A stretch of 64,000 nucleotides of DNA. It comes from Doris montereyensis (taxonomy: Eukaryota; Mollusca; Gastropoda; Nudibranchia; Dorididae). The notes below the pieces were generated by a model that saw nothing but the letters and a program-made list of their open reading frames with translations, did not search any database and was not told where the DNA came from. Numbering within the stretch: position 1 is the first letter of the stretch; each line of letters begins with the position of its first letter. The stretch covers positions 16,001 to 80,000 of the forward strand of contig JAXRKP010001141.1 in NCBI GenBank assembly GCA_037039925.1, given 5' to 3'. The position numbers and the translations under genes are program-made. Positions 38,701 to 50,404 of this stretch are shown one piece after another.

Positions 38701-40151
38701 GTCAGTTGCTAATGCTAAGTCAGTTGCACAATATAGATCTTCACAAAGTGATGTGCTATCCATTGAATCCAATACCTTGGTCTCTTGAAGACCAATAAAT
38801 CCACTCTCATGCTCAAACTGGAAAAACACATTACGGACTCTACACCTCACATCAACAATAATACAAGCACACACATCATACATGGTAATGCACTTATCCA
38901 GTCATTGGTTGGCCTACCAGAGACATTCGGAGAATTGGCGCTGAAAATATTCAACTCACTTCCTAAATCAAAAGAAGTTCATTTTGTCACTGATCGCTAT
39001 ATTCCTGACTATCAAAGGAACTGAAAGATCTAGAAGAGGGGAGTCTTCAGCCAATGCTTTCATACTTGGGGGCCCTTTGACCAAACTACCAACAAACTGG
39101 AAGTTGTTTTTATCGAACGGCGAGAACAAAATTAATCTAACAAACTTAGTGCAAGAATGGGAATCAGATAAGTACGCCACACTGATTCAAAACAGAAGAA
39201 ATTTTGTTGTTGTTGAAGAAACATGCATACAGCTTAGCAGCGAGGATGGAATAGTAACAGATTCTAGGCCTGTGCATGAGTTATGCTCCAATCATGAAGA
39301 GGCGGATACTAAAATGATTTGTCATTGCATCCATGCAACACAGACAGCCACAGCAGACGCACTTATGGTCAGATCACCAGATACTGATGTGTTTTTGCTA
39401 ATTTTAGCATTTGCTGTGAAAATCTCGAGGCCTCTATTTTTATACAGGAACTGGCAACAATCGGAGACTTCTAAACATCACAGACTTGTCAAACAAATTA
39501 ACTGAAGATATGTGCTCTGCTCAATTGGGATTTCACAGTTTCACAGGTTGTGACACAACGAGTTGCTTTGCTGGAAAGGGGAAAATTAGACCATTTTCAC
39601 TGCTACAGAAGCATCAAAATTTCATTCATCTGTTTTCTCAATTAGGAGAGCAAGAGTTAATGCCATCTATACTATCAGGTCTTGAAAAGTTTGTATGTAT
39701 GATGTACGGAAATAATAAAACTGATGATGTCGATAAACTCAGGGCTGATACTGTCAGAAAACGATTCACTCCAGGTGATGATAGACCACTCTCTTATTGC
39801 AAAGGAATTGACTTATCACAACGACCTCCATGTAAGAAAAGTCTGTAGCAACATATTAAGAGAGCAAACTTTCAAACAATGATTTGGAAGCAAGCAATGA
39901 TAAACTTTCCCGAGCTTCCAAGCCCTCAAGCTAATGGTTTGAAAATAGCGGAGTCAGGACATCTGGATATTGACTGGATTGGTGATGAAGATATTCTTCC
40001 AACAGAAATAGTTGACATCCTAATTGACAGAGAACAACAAACTGATGATGATATTAACATGGAATTGGATGAGGGAGAGGAGTGGTTCTCTGAGTCTGAT
40101 TCTGATGATGACCTTACAGACTCTGCTGGTGAACCTAGTTTTTATAATTAA
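35732..40151 (+). pseudogene. transposon-encoded large protein, many frameshifts; FEN/PIN-like C-terminal part
   Basis: One protein of roughly 1,400 residues is spread over about a dozen plus-strand frames (35732-36358, 36364-36699, 36636-36935, 36881-37182, 37086-37457, 37399-38004, 38118-38543, 38540-38788, 38785-39024, 38984-39505, 39486-39848, 39879-40151). An N-terminal Cys/His segment (35790-35860, HICDN...HGYHRPCLKSF) and a second one near 35994 (CIICERKE) look zinc-binding. Mid regions include ISQDICYAVTNGKWLLPKHL and PYDLGWIFIRAKNPRTFPTW. Near the end are EEADTKMICH (39300), VRSPDTDVF (39370) and FTGCDTTSCFAGKGKI (39540). The spacing of these acidic motifs resembles FEN1/PIN nucleases. 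I know this protein only as an uncharacterised family repeated in many invertebrate genomes. An acidic C-terminus follows. At least ten breaks make it inactive. Confidence 0.75.
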
Positions 40152-40304
40152 TGAAATTGAGAAAATGAGTGTGTCTAGTTGTGTGTGTGTGTGCAAGTCA
40201 GTTGAGTTAATTGTGATGACATTCTTTGAGTTATCTTAACTTGTTCCAATAACTCAACTTATAATTAAAAATGATTATTTTCAATGATTTTAAGCAGATA
40301 AAAG

Positions 40305-40880
40305 GGTAAGTTTTAACTCACTGAGAATAGTTTTTAAAATTCCCTAAAATTTGGTATGTGGTGTTATTACATAATAACAATGTATTTTTTTTGACATGTT
40401 TTATGAAATATAAAGGGCATAACTCTATCAATAACTCACTTAAATTCACCCCAATTCTGACCAAATTCCACAAATATGTTGCTTATAATATGTTGAATAT
40501 CTTTGTTATATGAGTTATCATAATTTATTGACATATCTCGGGTTATTTTAAAATGAAATGTATTTTGACATGTTTTATGACATATAAAGGGAAATAACTC
40601 TATCAAATCATAACAAAACTTTGTCAAATTTTGTATGTGACTAGCTTAACTATTGGCAAAGTTTTTTTATTCTGACACTGGTGTTCCATGGCAAATAGTT
40701 TCTGAGTTATTTGCAAGCTAATGAAATAACCCTAAAACTGCACTTAATGACCTTTCAGGGGCCATAACTAGGTCCCGATGACACATTTTTTTTGGCAGCC
40801 GGGCAGAAATCGATGGCTTGTGTTTCATACTTTATGAAAAAGTTGTTCTCATAAAATCCCTGGGGGGGGGGGGGAGGTGT
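40305..40880 (-). repeat. right terminal inverted repeat of the transposon
   Basis: The reverse complement of 34394-34985. A run of about 13 G at 40862-40874 forms the outer end, mirroring the C-rich run on the left. Confidence 0.85.
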
Positions 40881-40973
40881 CTCAGTGGCCCTTAGACTAT
40901 CATTGATAGAGAAAGTGCGCCATTCGCTACAAGACTCCACGCTTATATGTTCGCTAAGCTTTTAGCCTACTTG

Positions 40974-41225
<252 letters not shown>

Positions 41226-41765
41226 CCAACAATAGCACTACAGACGATTCATATATTAGTAATTTGATTATTTTCTTCATTGTATGTACTACGAATTTAT
41301 AATTATAATATACTTCCCCATGAAAAATATTATGATCCTTTGAAGAATTCAAAACTGTGGTAGTGGTGGTTTTAATAATACGTATGATGTCTCCTTTTAT
41401 AATCCTCATTTTTCTTACTGGTTTCTGCTTTTGCTAATTTTCTTTTTCGTTTTTATTCCTTTGTGATGATTCCTATTTTAATATTATTTTTCACACTTAT
41501 GTTGATATTTCTGAATACCAGTTTCGATCAATGTTGATCCTCCTCATTTCTATTTTAGTTCTTCAGTCTCAAATTCGTCAAAGGGTCATATTCTACATAT
41601 ATGCTAAGTACATTATATACATTATATAGAAGCGAACAATATTTTTGCGAAAATAATTATCTCATATGGCTAAAAGAAAAAGTAGATTATTATACTAATT
41701 AACACCAGAACTTACTCACGAAGTGTCTGTCACATGCATACTTTCGATTGAATTATTATTTTTAA

Positions 41766-43870
41766 TTATTGTCCGCTAAAGAGGATAATTTTATTCCACT
41801 TCATCCTCTTTGACGTCTGGCCACATAATATACGTCTTTGGTGGAATAATTTACCAGCCTTCAATAGTCTCATGTTGATGTACACGCTGGCGATTGTTTT
41901 TATTAGCCTTGTGATATGGTCCGTTTCTACACCCATTTCATGATCGTAAAAATGGTCTGCAAGGGTTGGAAAAAGATATGTATGCCTTAACTGGAGACTG
42001 GACAATACCATGGTTTGCATATGCAGGTCAACATATCGTTGGGATGGTAAGCTGTCCATTGCTGCTGGACTTGGCATGATTGTTCTGAATGCCTTTTCAC
42101 TTTCACTTGCTTCCAGAACTTTCACGACGCCATGAGACGGTACCTTAAGACCACCGTTGTTCTTACGAACAAAAAAATTACTTTGGGGTGACGTGCAAGT
42201 GCTGTCAAATAGGCGCAAGAACAGCGGGTGCACTTCAACATTTTTTCTGTGCGTTTTGCTACAAAGCCAACTGTGTAAAAGAGGCAAGATGTTCGCCAGT
42301 CTGCATCATCCATTAGGGGTGAATCCAGATTGGAAGCGACAATCATGTACTCATTGTCTCTTGGAAGATCATTTGCAGTCCTTTTCCCCATCAGTGCTGG
42401 GTGTCAGTATCAACTCCACCGTATCATCCTGCGTTACAGTATTGGCATGTCTTGAGGGAAGTATCGTACTACTCAGCAGTCAACTCTTGAGGGCACCTCT
42501 AAACTGCTCAGCTGTAGGGTTGTTGTTCCATCCATTCCGTTGACGGACCTTACTGAAAAACATCTCCACGTGATCCTGGGAGTATTTGTATGTGAGTAGA
42601 TAGCGATTCTCATCACGTGACAATATTTCCATGGCAAGATCTATTGTAGACTGGGCAATGACGATAAATCCAACCACAAACTGATTTCTTCTGCCTCGGT
42701 GTATTGGGACATCTGATGGTTCCTGTAGAGAAAGCAGATACGATTGTACATCCTGCAGGAACGGCTTCCAAGAGTCCATGTTTCTTTCACTCAGTGCTGC
42801 CTTTGTCCCTTTAGCTAAAGGGTTTTTTGAGTTCAGTGTATCAAACAGCTTGTCGATTTGATGCAAAAAATGGCAAGTGTCTTCAGAACCCTGAAATTGC
42901 GGTAACCCAATGTCGTTTCGCAGGTGATCTATTGCGGTCGCAACACTCCTTGATAAGGTTTGGGCTGCAATGCTGATTTTCATTTTTACATTGCTGAAAT
43001 TTATGTGTCTGTTTGTGAGTTTGTTTGCTAAGTACAGGGAATCTGTCCGTTGAAGGTTGTGTAGCTGCTTGATGTATTCCCAGGAAATTGTTTTTACTCC
43101 GTGATCCGTTGACTGCTTTATTATTCCTCTTCCTGCCAGATTATTCCTCTTCCTGCCAGGAAGTTTCGACATAGTTTAAGCAAGTTTCTAATCTTGGGTA
43201 AATAGTATGGTTTTTCCCTTTAGACTTGCTCTTCATGTGAAAAAGGTCTAGGGATATACCACTAAAAAGATTCCTGAAGCATTGCTTCAGCTTCCGACTC
43301 AATCAGGTGTTTGTTTCGAAGGTCGGCAATTATGTCTTTGAGCCTGTGGTTATGAGATGATTTTTTCTTAAGTTTTGCGCGGGTGTTTTTGAGCTTCTTC
43401 TGCAGAATAGCCAGCTTATTTTTTCAGGATGACAGATTTTCTAGGCGCGCAAAAATATGTGTGGTCAGTGCTGAAACCTGCGTTGAGACTGTTATCACTA
43501 CGTGTCTGTTACTAATACTAAGTGTATATTTAATCAACTTTCTTCTTGGTGTTGTTGTTTTGGGCTGTAAATGTGAAGGAAAGGTGAATATCGATGGAAT
43601 GGCAATAACTCTGAGGCGTTTTCGAGTTTTGCTGGCTGTAAAATCAGTCTGTTTGAAATGTTCACTGCAAATGTAGCGAATTTGAAGATGGGGTGAAATT
43701 TTTCCTTCTTAATGCCGATACCCATTCACCTCGCAATTCAAAATTGGATGGAAAACGGTGAAATGTGATGTCGTTGGTCCTGTCTGATGAGTCGGCAAAT
43801 AATCATTTCATTTGACAATTCGAACAATTTCATGCTACACAACAGGGACCTCGCCATTTTTTATCTGTCT
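41766..43870 (-). pseudogene. THAP/P-element-type transposase relic
   Basis: On the minus strand, in order: a broken THAP-like zinc-finger segment (about 43860-43560, with ITFHRFPSNFELRGEW in one frame); a Lys-rich coiled coil (about 43430-43260, ending LIESEAEAMLQESF); a long transposase frame (43172-42480) with LANKLTNRHINFSNVKMKIS, AAQTLSRSVATAIDHLRND, LFDTLNSKNPLAKGTKAALS and the highly characteristic LLTYKYSQDHVEMFFSKVRQ followed by NNNPTAEQFRGALKS; then C-terminal frames (42391-42122, 42287-41766). These are hallmarks of P-element transposases and the related THAP9. At least three frame breaks exist. A short duplication of 'attattcctcttcctgccag' at 43125-43158 lies at the start of the long frame. 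No inverted repeats were found. Confidence 0.8.
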
Positions 43871-44049
43871 GTGAAAAACAGAACAGTAAAAAAAGGTTTT
43901 CAGAATCACTTATTCTTTTATATATAAATCAATAAATAGACACCATTATACAATTAATTAGAGTGTACATAATATATCCGATAAGGAACATTTGTGGAAA
44001 TGTTAGAAAGTAAAAAAATGTGTGTATGTCTTGATGTTTGAATACGGTT
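43871..44049. other. short AT-rich spacer
   Basis: It contains 'tgtgtgtatgtcttgatgtt', repeated at about 46495-46515. Otherwise nothing was recognised. Confidence 0.4.
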
Positions 44050-46815
44050 TTATACTTTTATTTTCTCAAATAAAATGGATAATTTAGATTGAGAAGAAAA
44101 ATCAAAATTAACATCAATTTTATCACGGTTGCCTAAAACAATTCTATGGATTAATAGTTGGAAAATAAGGTTGTGGAAAAACTGATTATTAAACTTATTG
44201 TATATAGATTATGATAAGTTAATCGTTAGATGTAACTTCTTTCAACCAAAATATAAAATAATAAAATGGGGATTGATAATAACCTCCATTGTAAATGTTT
44301 TTTAATAATAGAGATTCAATAATTGATAGAGTTGATTTCAATATGAATGATTAAAATGATAAAAATCAAACAATCCAATCAAGTGTGAATATTATGAAGA
44401 TGGAAATATCTAGATTTAAATAAATAGATATAGATATTCGATGATGTTCCCATTTAACAAAAAACCCTAATCCTTACGAGGAAGACATTCAAATGTTGAC
44501 TGTTTTTACCTTTTCAGAATTACAAGTCTACCTAGACAAACATTACGTGAGAATTCTAATTTCATATGTTTATTTAAACAAGTTGCAAAAATTTATTTCT
44601 ATTTTTCAGGACTTGTCTTCTATATTTTGGGTAAGAGTCAGCACCATGTTCTGTTTCTTTAAATGTTGGGAGAATCATATAACTTATTAACTATGTTCCC
44701 ATTTTTCTTCATGGAAAATATAGGTGTGTTGATTTTTTCCACATATTCTATTGGTAAATAATGGAAATGTTACTAAAGTGTGTAGATGAGGATCACTGTT
44801 TTTGTCTGGAATCTCAGCACAAACAACATTGATAATTGCATCTGGTATAATTTTTCAATCCAACTTTGTCAGATCCAGAGTAAAGAATATTAGTTGACTT
44901 AGAAACATATTATTCTTTTGCTAATATCTCTAATTATAATAATATAAAGAATAGCAGTTTTCCGAAAGAGGCTCCATCTTTCAAAGAAGATAAATGTACA
45001 AGTTTTTCTTTTTGTCATTTTCAGTTCGTATTAAACCTACACGCAAAGTCAAATCTGGCCTTTCCCTTGCTTTCTACCCGTGAAGATGTTTTATCTCAAT
45101 CCATTTTGGATTTGTTGTTATTGTAATAAACAAATCAGGTCTTAAATTTAATAGAGGAAAGTATTGACATGGAATACTGTTGAAGAAGAACAAAAGCATG
45201 GTCCTCCTGTGAAAGTAGCTTTAAAACAACCTTTAGTCCCATATTCATGTTGAAAAACTCGACAATAGACAGTAAACAGTCTTTAAATAAATACGTTAAT
45301 CTAAGAAATGAATTGAATAAATTATATTCTGATGTTACAGTGTCATGATACTACATGTACATGACTTGGCATTCATTGATTATAATGGCTCAAAATCAAT
45401 CAGTTATTTATCAACCACTCATTTTCAAAATCAACTAAAACACATGCTGTCCATCAATACCGAGACAGTTCTTGGAATTTAAAGCTATTCAAGATAGTTT
45501 ATAAATGTCCAGAAGAGTATAGTAAACGGGTGTCTAAAAAGGATAAATGGAAAAGTTCCTAATCAATGATAAGCAATTATTGTTAAGAATATCATTATAT
45601 TATCAGCATAAAGGTTCCTTTAAAAGTCTATGAGTATTTCAACTTTATTGACCTTCTTTTTAGGTTTATTAGTGTTTACTATTCAACTTTAGAACAGTCT
45701 ATGGTATAAGTAGGCCTACTTTAAAAATGTGAAGGTCCTTGTGACAAAAATGGATGGCTTGTAATCCAGATGATTTGATTGCTAGAATGGATTTACTTGC
45801 CAAGACAAGCAAGCAGGTAATCATGTATGGTGATAAAGAACTGAGATGATTTTAAAACATTTTACGATAAAAAGAATGTTAACAAAACACAATAATGTAA
45901 AGACTATATTTCCCTTTCACAGATTTTTTTTGAAAAAACCACCTCCATTTATGACCGTCTTTTGCCATCCCCATTTAGCTGGATCAGGGTCACTTATCTC
46001 TGGGGGTAGTGTTACTTCCCAAAAAACATGGTGGCAAATGCAGTCTGTTAGTAAAAGCTATTGTGACAACCTCTGGAAATGATTATTTGTTTGGTAATGG
46101 TATTAGTAATAAATCAAACAATACGGCTCAGTTTTTAGATGGGGATAAAAAGAGCTGCACAACAAATTCATCAACTGTTTTATATTCTGTTTTATCATTA
46201 TTACAGTATCATGTGTTTTATTTCTTTGTTCATCCCTGTGATTTCTGTAATTACAGAATACAGAATACAACGATATGCCCTCTCTGGTTTTTGCTCCCCA
46301 CCTTTCATGCTCACTTCTGACTTTTCAGCAAAATCTTATTAAATATGACATCAATATTAATTGTTTGTTAAACTAGTTTAGGACATGAAATAATGGTGAA
46401 CAAAGGTATGTAAATACTAGGTGGTCATCAAGGTGAGGGGATAATTTACATTTTATTTTTGTGGGGAAATGTTGTCCAGAAAATAAAAAAAGTGTGTGTA
46501 TGTCTTGATGTTTGAATCTTAACTTCTTTAGTAATTATACTAGTCTAGGACAGGTCAAGGTGGTAAGGAATTAAAAATCACTCTAGCCAGCCTAGAAAAT
46601 TAGGTCATGGTGAGGACAATGTTTTTATAATTTTAATTTTTGGGAAATGTTAGAAAATAAAAAAATAATTCTGATGTCAATGTTTCCAAAATAACTATAA
46701 ATTGTATACTGTTTATTTTTTTTTTCTTAATAAATTGGATATCATTTTTTCATTGCTTAATAATAAAAAATCAAAATAATAATATATTTTATTTGTTTTT
46801 GTTAAATTTCTTTAA
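44050..46815 (+). pseudogene. degraded copy of the Polinton-like element's left half
   Basis: Blocks here match 46690-50110 in the same order: 44130-44280 to 46850-47015 (ATPase region, Walker A codon run broken), 44480-44580 to 47270-47370, 45280-45320 to 48240-48275, 45425-45465 to 48405-48445, 45765-45900 to 48825-48965, 45985-46020 to 49065-49105, 46100-46230 to 49200-49395, 46575-46640 to 49790-49855, and 46692-46815 to 49960-50110. The copy is shorter, with many deletions and substitutions and no usable frame. It reads as a patchwork rather than an evenly decayed copy. Confidence 0.7.
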
Positions 46816-46840
46816 ATTTCTTTAAAGAAATAATTCACCA

Positions 46841-47280
46841 ATGTTGCCTAAATCCATTCGAGGATTAATAGTTGGAAAATCAGGTTGTGGAAAAACTGAT
46901 CTATTATTAAACTTATTATTAAAACCATTCGCACTAGATTATGATAAGTTAATCGTTTATGGTAAATCTCTCTTTCAACCAAAATATAAAATAATAAAAT
47001 GGGGATTCGATAATAACCTAAGAAAGAAACGATATTTAGTTTATTTAATAATAGAGATTCAATAATTGATAGAGATATTAATCCATATGAATGATTAAAG
47101 AAATACCAAAATCAAACAATCCAATCAAGTGTGAATATTATGAAGATGGAAATGATATCATTGATCCAAAAGATTTAAATCCAACAGATAAGAATCTTAT
47201 GATATTTGATGATGTTCTACTAGTTTCATCTTTAAAAAAGCAAAAAAAAATGTAATGATTAGTATACGAGAGGAAGACAT
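46841..47280 (+). pseudogene. Polinton packaging-type ATPase fragment
   Basis: The first frame (46841-47065) contains a Walker A motif, GKSGCGKT, near residue 13, within a hydrophobic strand typical of the FtsK/HerA-like packaging ATPases of these elements. The frame then breaks; a continuation in other frames to about 47280 includes an acidic 'MIFDDVL' Walker-B-like stretch near 47197-47220. Length is far below that of an intact ATPase. A still more broken copy is at 44130. Confidence 0.65.
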
Positions 47281-47578
47281 TCAAATGTTGACTGTTTTTA
47301 CCTTTCTCAGAATTATTTTCGTCTACCTAGACAAACATTACGTGTGAATTCTAATTTCATATGTTTATTTAACAAGATGACAAAAACATAAATCATATTT
47401 ATCAAGATCATGCTTACTCATGATATGGATATAGTAGAATTTAAGAAACTCTGTAATTATTGTTGGGAGAAATTTTATAACTTATTAACTATTGATACTA
47501 CATCGAATATTGATAATGGAAAATATAGGTGTAATATCATCAATTTTGTTTTTACTACCCAAATTCTATTGTTAAAAA
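47281..47578 (+). pseudogene. unassigned Polinton coding remnant
   Basis: Short plus-strand frames (for example 47410-47604) continue the direction of the ATPase; they could be its C-terminal part. Sequence at 47273-47375 is repeated at 44482-44580. Confidence 0.35.
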
Positions 47579-48012
47579 ATGGAAACATTACTGAAAGAAA
47601 ATAATGAACTATTAAGACAATTGATAAAGAATACAGCCTCAAAAGAACATCAACAGATAATTGTAAGTAACAATAAGTCTAAATTTACAACCACTTTCAA
47701 TCCAACTTTAAAATTAGATCCTGATAAACAATATGAAATGGCTCTAGTTGACTTAGAAACAAATTATTCTTTTCCTAATATCTCTAATTATAATAATATA
47801 ATAGAATACAGTAGAAATACTTTAAACCGAAAAGCTAAACCGAAAAAGTCGATGAATCGCAAAAAAAAATTGATAAATTGTACAAGTTTCTTCTTTGTCT
47901 TTGTATCAGTTCGTATGATAAACGAAATATTTCTAAGCGCAAATGTCTTTAAATCGTTAAACAACTTTCCCCCTTTTTCTTTCGTTTCATCCTCTTCAAT
48001 TTCAATAATTAA
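47579..48012 (+). pseudogene. minor-capsid-like protein, truncated
   Basis: The frame starts with a Leu/Asn-rich helix and continues into a beta-rich segment containing YEMALVDLETNYSFPNIS (about residues 59-76), a hallmark of a structural protein found beside the capsid gene in Polinton-like elements. After about residue 85 the frame becomes Lys-rich and then hydrophobic and no longer resembles the family, suggesting a frameshift or replacement. It should be several hundred residues long, so it is a fragment. Confidence 0.5.
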
Positions 48013-48186
48013 ATGATGGAAATAAGCGATTATATTGATTATAATGAATATCAACTAATTCTAGATGAACAAAATAAATTTAATAGTTATAGAGAAAGCA
48101 TTAGAACAAGAAATACTAAAGATGAAGAAGAACTAAAAGAAAATTTGGTAGAAACTGCAGAATCAGAGAACCATTTAAAAAATTAA
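48013..48186 (+). CDS. small acidic protein, 57 residues, unknown
   Basis: A clean short frame, rich in Glu, Asn and Tyr (opening MMEISDYIDYNEYQLILDEQ), between two Polinton genes in the same direction. Too short for reliable function; possibly the start of the following gene. Confidence 0.35.
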   Translation: MMEISDYIDYNEYQLILDEQNKFNSYRESIRTRNTKDEEELKENLVETAESENHLKN

Positions 48187-48195
48187 TAGCTAAAA

Positions 48196-48990
48196 ATGAC
48201 TTTTCAAAAAATAAACGATTGGAATAAAAGAAAAGAATTAGTTAATGAATACGTTAATCTAAGAAATGAATTAAAAGATAGGTTTATATCTGAACGTATA
48301 GAGAAGAATATTAAAGGAAGAGAATATGAAAAAGTTAAAACCATTGATTGAAGATAATGAAGAAACTAGAAAAAAATTAGATAAACAAAATCAACTAATA
48401 GATAAACAAAATCAACTAATAACACATGCTGTATATCCAATACCGAGACAATTACCAATTGAACTTGGATATTTCGAAGGTGATATTGCTACAGAGTAAG
48501 TTTATATAATGATAAAACAAAGATAGAGACACGGGTGTTTTCAGTATAAAAAGGATAAATGGAAAATATGTAATCAATGATAAAAAAATTATTGTTAAGA
48601 ATAACGATATTATAATCCCCCATAAAGATATAATAATTAAAGGACTATGGGAATTATTAACTAAGGCAGATCCAAAAGAATATGATGATAATGATAAGAA
48701 TAATTATATTAGAATTCTAGAATTAACAGGGTAGTATCAAAAAAGGAAAAACTGGTTAAAAAGTATAAGAATATCATTAAACCATATCTTGGTGAAGGAA
48801 TAAATAATAATCAAATAATAATTCCTTGTAATCCAGATGATTCGATTGATAGAATGGATTTATTGATAGCTAGTAAAGAAGCAGGTAATACTGGAGGTGA
48901 TAAAGAACTAGAGATGATTTTAAAAACATTATACGATAAAAAGATTGTTAACAAAACACAATTACGAAAACTGTATGCTTATATTTCATA
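48196..48990 (+). pseudogene. DUF8207-like protein, frameshifted
   Basis: Three or four plus-strand frames form one protein: an N-terminal charged coiled coil with a direct repeat 'gataaacaaaatcaactaat' (about 48381-48420), then a middle with GLWELLTKADPKEYDDNDK and a C-terminal part with DSIDRMDLLIASKEAGN and a Tyr-rich tail to a stop near 48990. The 'LLIAS-x-x-AGN' ending and 'Y-x-x-ILELT' motif match the uncharacterised DUF8207 family of animal virus-like elements. Breaks at about 48350, 48500 and 48735. Confidence 0.55.
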
Positions 48991-49019
48991 GTTTATTTTT
49001 TCTTTTCAAAAAAATGTAC

Positions 49020-49195
49020 TACTATTTAAAACCTGATAAACAAAAAGTAAAACAAGCGGATTGCTAGATTCACTTATCTCTGCTGTTAGTGTTACTTCCC
49101 AAGCAGTTAAAGAAGTTGCTCAAGATGCAGCTAAAACGTTAGCTAAAAAAGCTATTGTTGAAGGAAGTACCGCTGGTACAAAAAAGATTATTTAA
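49020..49195 (+). pseudogene. small Ala-rich hydrophobic protein remnant
   Basis: A frame around 49070-49195 reads LISAVSVTSQAVKEVAQDAA followed by TLAKKAIVEGSTAGTKK and a stop. Such short Ala/Gly-rich, membrane-active-looking proteins occur near capsid genes of these elements. Start not determined. The shorter copy is at 45985-46060. Confidence 0.4.
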
Positions 49196-49539
49196 AAGTT
49201 AGGGGTAATGGTATTAGTAATAAATCAAAAAATACATCAAAGAATAGAATTGAGGGAGGAACAATTAAAAGTAGAAAATAAAATAGATAAACATGCACCA
49301 ATACCAAAAGAAGAGTTCATCAAAAGAATCTAGTAAAAAATGGTTTTATATTCTATGTTTTATGATTATTACAGTATCATGTGTTTTATTTCTTTGTTAC
49401 ACTTATCACAATTTATTTTTTTGATGTTTGTATTCACGATGACAACCTTTACACTTGTTTATACTAAAATACTTTCATCAACCATCTTATTACAATATCT
49501 ACAATATTAATTGAATGTTAAAATGTCTACCTTTTGAAA
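49196..49539. other. Polinton inter-gene region
   Basis: AT-rich. Includes 'ttacagtatcatgtgtttta', shared with 46200-46220. The minus strand shows a short Cys/His stretch around 49420-49460 that may be a broken zinc finger. Confidence 0.3.
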
Positions 49540-49770
49540 TAATACCAGAAACAAAGTTATGTAACTTCATATTAGCTTGATCATCAAGGATTATTGTATA
49601 ATCTATTTACAAAATATTTTTTTCCACTACCACTTGCTCCATAGATTTAAAAACATATGAGTATTTTTACTTTTATCAATTATTTCACTCTTAACTTCTT
49701 TAGTTTCTAAATTCATTGGAAAACCTTGAAACTTCATAGCTTCTTCTATATTTTCAATGTCAGACATTTT
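49540..49770 (-). pseudogene. P-loop protein fragment
   Basis: The minus strand opens MSDIENIEEAMKFQGFPMNL and, after a frameshift near 49640, reads IYGASGSGKKYFVNRL, a Walker A (GASGSGK). Either a second ATPase of the element or a damaged relative of the packaging ATPase. Only about 75 codons remain. Confidence 0.5.
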
Positions 49771-49819
49771 TTAAAGAAGTAAAATCACTCTAGCCAGCCT
49801 AGAAAATTAGTCATCCTTC

Positions 49820-50330
49820 ATCATCAACAATGTTTGTATATTTTAATTATTTCAGGAATATTTTGCATTATTTCATCATATCCTAAATCACAAGTTATTA
49901 ATTCTTTAATAGATTCACAAAGTTTTCCAAATTTTATATATCTATAAATTGTAGACTGTTTCATTTATATCTTTCTGAAACTAAATCAATATAATCTTTA
50001 CCTGTTACATTTTCTTCATTGCTTAATACATATTCCTTGTATTCCTTAAGATAATTACCACCAAAATAATAATAATATATTTTATTTGTTTTTGATTAAA
50101 TTTCTTTACAATAAGATCCACATTTATCAATCAAATTTAATTCTTCTTCTATATCAAAGTCTATTTTTCAGTAAATATTCTTATTTTTTAATTCTTCTAT
50201 TGGAATTTTATTTTTATTTGGCTTTACTTCTTTTTCTCTTTCTTGATACATAAAATCTTCTGGATTTAATCTTTCTTTACTCTTCAATATGATTATGAAA
50301 TATTTTTAATTTATTCTTAGGAATACAATC
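49820..50330 (-). pseudogene. unassigned minus-strand Polinton coding remnants
   Basis: Short Lys/Glu/Asn-rich frames (for example near 50280-50160 and 50050-49960) lie in the gap between the integrase and the P-loop protein. Not recognised. Confidence 0.3.
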
Positions 50331-50404
50331 GTTTAAGATATCATTTAAAAAAATTTTATATCCATTTTTTAAATATAGATCAATATTTATGAAATTTTAT
50401 TTTT

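Larger units (their letters stand above)
34394..40880 (+). mobile_element. DNA transposon with nearly 600-bp terminal inverted repeats
   Basis: Long inverted repeats bracket a degraded plus-strand gene. The left arm (34394-34985) starts with a C-rich run and 'agggattttatgaga'; the right arm (40305-40880) ends 'tctcataaaatccctgggg'. Shared inner landmarks include 'ggtcattaagtgc', 'ggcccctgaaaggtcatt', 'gttattatgtaataacac' and the 'cactgagttat' end. Total length is about 6.5 kb. Neither an exact outer boundary nor a target-site duplication could be fixed, because both ends run into C/G homopolymers. The enclosed protein is described separately. Class assignment is open: the inverted repeats are seen; cut-and-paste movement is inference. 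Confidence 0.85.
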
